Below, piece after piece: positions 5,847-8,180 of a DNA stretch of 8,180 nucleotides. The notes below the pieces were generated by a model. The model worked only from the letters and a program-made list of their open reading frames with translations, had not been told where the DNA came from and ran no database searches. The stretch spans positions 1 to 8,180 of the forward strand of contig JAITSW010000054.1 in the NCBI GenBank assembly GCA_031287505.1, written 5' to 3'. The first letter of the stretch is position 1. Each line of letters opens with the position of its first letter. The translations under genes were made by a program, and so were the position numbers. This stretch comes from Propionibacteriaceae bacterium. GTDB taxonomy: Bacteria; Actinomycetota; Actinomycetes; Propionibacteriales; Propionibacteriaceae.

Positions 5847-5909
5847 GCGTGACAGGGGGGGGCGACGTGCCGGGGGACGTGTGTCAGAGGGACGTATAAC
5901 TTGTCACGC
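5847..5909. repeat. 63-bp G-rich element with 8-bp inverted ends and three GACGT repeats
   Basis: GCGTGACA (5847-5854) and TGTCACGC (5902-5909) are exact inverted repeats. Between them lie a run of eight G (5855-5862) and three copies of GACGT (5864-5868, 5876-5880, 5891-5895). The arms resemble a short transposon-like end or a protein-binding dyad. No target duplication was noticed, so a mobile origin is only a guess. Confidence 0.35.
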
Positions 5910-6036
5910 CGACATAGCAGAATGAGGCCTTTCGAGTCATGATGGGCAAGAACACATGCATCCTTGCAGAAGGCATTGAGGTGAGTTCTTTCCAAAGCCC
6001 GGGATCAATCGCCGGAAAAGATGTTGTAAATCTGGG

Positions 6037-7467
6037 TCACTTGAGTTTTGCCTGCTCTTTGACCGGAATCATAACTAAGAACCCTGCGAACAAGAGCGCG
6101 GCCAAAGCTAGGCCACCCCAGTGTTGGGCTGAAGCCTCGTTGCCGGCGAAAACAGCTCCGATACTGACCGCGACGAAGAACAGGAACGGCGAAAGGAAGG
6201 AGATCGCCCGTCCAGTCGTGGCATAGAGGCCGAAAATCTCGCCGGAGTGTCCCTCGGGAATATTCCGGGCCAAGAAACTTCGGGCGGCAGCCTGCGCCGG
6301 CCCTACGGCAGCACTCGCGATCAGCCCGACTACCCAAAATATCAAGTGCCCTTGGGCAGCCACTTCAGGGTCATAGCCAGGCATCCCCTCGACTAATGCA
6401 TAGCCGGGCTGATGAACCAAAAAGATCGCCAACTCGGAAAGCACCAACAACACCAGGCAGAACTGAATCACAAATTTGGGCCCGAGCTTGTCGTCAACCA
6501 AACCGAAGGCCATGGTGACCAGCCCGGCGAGTAGGTTTGCCGCAGCTCCGAAAATAATGATGTCGGCTGTGGCGAAGCCATAGGAAGTGGCTGCGATCAC
6601 CGCGCCAAAGGCGAACACCCCAGCCAAACCATCGCGGAATAGTGCTGACGCAAGAAGGAAGTAGCCAGTGTGACGTTGGGTTTTCCAGACTTTGGCGATG
6701 GTGGCAAACAGGGCTTTGTAGGATCCCGCAATGCCCAAGCTGAGCGGAGCCGCCGCTGAGGCCAATTTGCTGTCTCGCAGGGAAAGGAAGGTGGGAATAG
6801 TGAAAGCCAGGGTCCAAAGGCCGCAGAGAATCATCGATGCCCGGACTCTCATATCTGCATCGGTAATGCCGAATAAAGCCACCTCTGGCATAACGAACAG
6901 CGCCAAAATCAGCACCAGCACTAAGATTCCGCCGATATAGCCCAATCCCCAGCCAAATCCGGAGACTTTTCCAACGTTTTCCCGGGTGGCAACTCGATCA
7001 ATGAGCGCGTTATAGCTGACCGACCCGATCTCACCCGCGATAGTGCCCACTACCAGCAATCCCAACCCCACCCACAAATAAGCCGGATTGGGGGCGACGA
7101 AGTAGAGTCCGGCTGAAACTACGACCATAATCCAGGTCATCAGGCGCAAGTTGCGGACGGTGTGGCCGGTGCGGTCGCCTACCTGCCCCAAGATCGGGGC
7201 AAGGAGCGCGATGACGACGCCGCCCACGCCGGTAGCCAGCGCGAGAGCTTGAGTCGGCCCGTTTGGATCGCCGCCAGGCGGGACGAATGCCGCGCTGGTG
7301 ATATACACCGAGAAGACGAAAGTGGTAATCACCGTGTAGTACGGCTGCGTGCCCCAATCCCACAGTGCCCAAGCAACAATGCTGCGCTTTGAGCCGCCAG
7401 CCCCTAGCGCCGTACCAGCCGCGGCGAGTTCGGTGTCGATTGCCGATTCTTGGAGGTCATTACCCAT
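6037..7467 (-). CDS. MFS transporter, UMF1 (Atg22-like) family
   Basis: This 476-residue integral membrane protein has about twelve predicted helices. The N-terminal motif AWALWDWGTQPYYTVITTFVF (near 32-52) is the hallmark of the UMF1 branch of the major facilitator superfamily, which is related to yeast Atg22. The MFS loop motif appears as PILGQVGDRTGHTVRN near 91-106, and GEIGSVSYNALI near 145-156 and FLARNIPEGHSGEIFGLYA in the second half are also typical. Yeast Atg22 exports amino acids from the vacuole; bacterial substrates are mostly unknown, so none is assigned. The ATG at 7467 has GGGAG five bases upstream. A possible -10 box TAAATT lies at 7492-7487 without a good -35. The length is normal and no breaks are seen. 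It appears to be a single-gene transcript. Confidence 0.9.
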   Translation of the reverse strand: MGNDLQESAIDTELAAAGTALGAGGSKRSIVAWALWDWGTQPYYTVITTFVFSVYITSAAFVPPGGDPNGPTQALALATGVGGVVIALLAPILGQVGDRTGHTVRNLRLMTWIMVVVSAGLYFVAPNPAYLWVGLGLLVVGTIAGEIGSVSYNALIDRVATRENVGKVSGFGWGLGYIGGILVLVLILALFVMPEVALFGITDADMRVRASMILCGLWTLAFTIPTFLSLRDSKLASAAAPLSLGIAGSYKALFATIAKVWKTQRHTGYFLLASALFRDGLAGVFAFGAVIAATSYGFATADIIIFGAAANLLAGLVTMAFGLVDDKLGPKFVIQFCLVLLVLSELAIFLVHQPGYALVEGMPGYDPEVAAQGHLIFWVVGLIASAAVGPAQAAARSFLARNIPEGHSGEIFGLYATTGRAISFLSPFLFFVAVSIGAVFAGNEASAQHWGGLALAALLFAGFLVMIPVKEQAKLK

Positions 7468-7844
7468 AGTGGCTCCCGGATAAGCGAATTTAGTAGTTGA
7501 ACCCTACGCTGAAACGCTGCCTGTAAACGTCATCCCAACCTGCGAACCGCCCAATTCGGTGAGCGTAACGTTTATCGACAATAATCCCAGGCCAGCGGGA
7601 TGACAGAAGTCCACTGCAATACGACGTCAGCCAAAGCTGACAGCCCCGCGAGCAGGGGATGGCAAGGTAAATGCTCACCTCCTCCGCACTTCGTCTCTGA
7701 ACCCGTCCCCTCCCCGCAGAGGGCATGTGGTTCCGTTCGGGGCTGATAGCAGCAAAGAAGTGGGTTGGGGTTGGCTTCGCCGGGATCCACGGGGAGTTCA
7801 AATTTGCTGATAAGTTGGACAACGACCAACGAGAGGATCGTGAA
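7468..7844. other. Divergent spacer rich in inverted repeats
   Basis: The 377 bases between the diverging MFS and Pro-rich genes contain no convincing gene. On the plus strand, pairs that could fold include GTCATCCC/GGGATGAC (7529-7536/7597-7604), GGTGAGC/GCTCACC (7558-7564/7673-7679), the hairpin GTCAGC-CAAA-GCTGAC (7626-7641), and three nested helices CACTTC/GAAGTG (7687-7692/7757-7762), GAACC/GGTTC (7699-7703/7729-7733) and CCCTC/GAGGG (7708-7712/7719-7723). The last set could form an RNA leader for the plus-strand gene. I recognise no known riboswitch. Some 7-8 base pairs are expected by chance in this length. Confidence 0.35.
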
Positions 7845-7847
7845 ATG
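7831..7847 (+). promoter_or_regulatory. Ribosome binding site of the Pro-rich protein
   Basis: GAGAGGA (7831-7837) lies seven bases before the ATG at 7845. This supports the start; a GTG at 7840 is in another frame. Confidence 0.65.
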
Positions 7848-8180
7848 GCAGAAACTGACAAATACGACCAGCCGAGCACTCCAGAGTCTGAGTTAGGGAC
7901 GGCGGGCGAGACCCGCCATGCGCCCATGTTTGAATCAACTCCGCCGGTATTCTCCTCGGTGCCACCAGCGTATGACGCGGCACCTCCGCCGGCGGGTTCG
8001 GTGCCGCCGCCAGGCACATATGGACAGTCGGTGCCGCCACCAGGCCAATACCCAGGCCCATATGGACAACCAGCTCCGGCGCAGCCGTACGCGCAGGTGC
8101 CTCCCTACGGGTATGGCCAGCCGTATTACCCGCCCAGTGGCTTCGGCCCGGCCGTCGATGAAAAGGGAAACTTTGGCTAT
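7845..8180 (+). CDS. Pro/Gly/Tyr-rich N-terminus of a probable small membrane protein (3' truncated)
   Basis: The frame is open from the ATG for 112 codons to the window edge. Residues 1-35 are acidic and polar (MAETDKYDQPSTPESELG), followed by a disordered stretch of Pro, Gly, Tyr and Gln with repeated SVPPPGxYGQ units and PYGYGQPYYPP near 92-102. The visible end, DEKGNFGY, resembles the junction before a two-helix membrane domain (FGWxxLGFxxPxxGLIL type) found in many actinobacterial and Gram-positive proteins with such tails. The membrane part lies outside the window, so this is inference. The nucleotide repeat CATATGGACA occurs twice in the gene. It is read divergently from the MFS gene. 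Confidence 0.8.
   Translation, partial: MAETDKYDQPSTPESELGTAGETRHAPMFESTPPVFSSVPPAYDAAPPPAGSVPPPGTYGQSVPPPGQYPGPYGQPAPAQPYAQVPPYGYGQPYYPPSGFGPAVDEKGNFGY

Larger units (their letters stand above)
5603..6036. other. Spacer between the PH pair and the MFS gene (metI remnant plus G-rich repeat)
   Basis: These 434 bases contain no intact gene. The part nearest the PH pair holds the metI remnant. Positions 5847-5909 hold a G-rich element bounded by inverted repeats. The stretch 5910-6036 shows nothing firm: a minus-strand frame is open from 5995, but its residues (e.g. FCKDACVLAHHDSKG) match no family I know. No clear terminator follows the MFS stop. Confidence 0.5.

Noticed and set aside
5603..5995. 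N-terminal extension of the YdbS-like gene
   Set aside because: The added 131 residues do not match the family and run through the metI remnant; a Shine-Dalgarno site supports 5602.
7640..7735. Possible c-di-AMP (ydaO) or cobalamin riboswitch
   Set aside because: Short look-alike motifs were present, but the required conserved cores could not be lined up.
7490..8017. 175-codon minus-strand open frame opposite the Pro-rich gene
   Set aside because: Its N-terminal part is antisense to the repeat-rich plus-strand gene, which has a good Shine-Dalgarno site. Only the last 40 codons look possibly meaningful, and these are listed as a finding.
1..8180. CRISPR array, tRNA or rRNA genes, intact transposase or defence genes
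   Set aside because: No regularly spaced repeats, cloverleaf arms with typical conserved bases, or recognisable catalytic motifs were found.

Overview
The window looks like chromosomal DNA of an actinobacterium (Actinomycetota), probably a moderately GC-rich member. The evidence is indirect: a PadR regulator and a CmtR-like ArsR regulator that both appear to be leaderless (the -10 box sits 6 bases before the start codon), a CutC and a UMF1-type MFS protein, a Pro/Gly/Tyr-rich N-terminus typical of actinobacterial small membrane proteins, and a thiol peroxidase remnant whose closest match that I can recall is the mycobacterial protein. No rRNA, tRNA, CRISPR array, intact transposase or phage gene was found.

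Layout. Positions 1-49 hold the last codons of a plus-strand gene, followed by GC-rich hairpins. cutC (246-965, plus) is followed convergently by a minus-strand padR gene (1081-1419), which has an ATGA-coupled, apparently truncated partner ORF running back into cutC. Next, all on the minus strand, come a two-gene metal-response operon (CmtR-like sensor 2214-2567, then a six-helix CDF-like cation transporter 1576-2217), a decayed 3' end of a thiol peroxidase gene (about 2624-2765), an unrecognised small membrane protein (2765-3166), and a ydbS/ydbT-like pair of bacterial PH-domain membrane proteins (5093-5602 and 3262-5100). A 434-base spacer holds a decayed 3' end of a methionine ABC permease gene (metI) and a G-rich inverted repeat. 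A UMF1-family MFS transporter (6037-7467, minus) follows, then a 377-base spacer with several inverted repeats, and finally the start of a plus-strand Pro-rich protein (7845 to the edge).

How the genes fit together. The sensor/transporter operon reads as self-regulated efflux of a thiol-loving metal such as Cd(II) or Pb(II). The two PH-domain proteins overlap by 8 bases and should be made together as a membrane complex. The MFS gene, padR and cutC show no clear link to these. The most unusual feature is the pair of remnants in the spacers (tpx and metI), each readable only by changing frame, which suggests a genome losing genes while neighbouring genes stay intact. The left 1.5 kb is visibly richer in GC than the rest, so a composition boundary may lie near 1480-1575. 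I did not find a clearly new multi-gene system. The best leads are the remnants, the leaderless regulator promoters with a repeated operator-like element, and the structured spacers.
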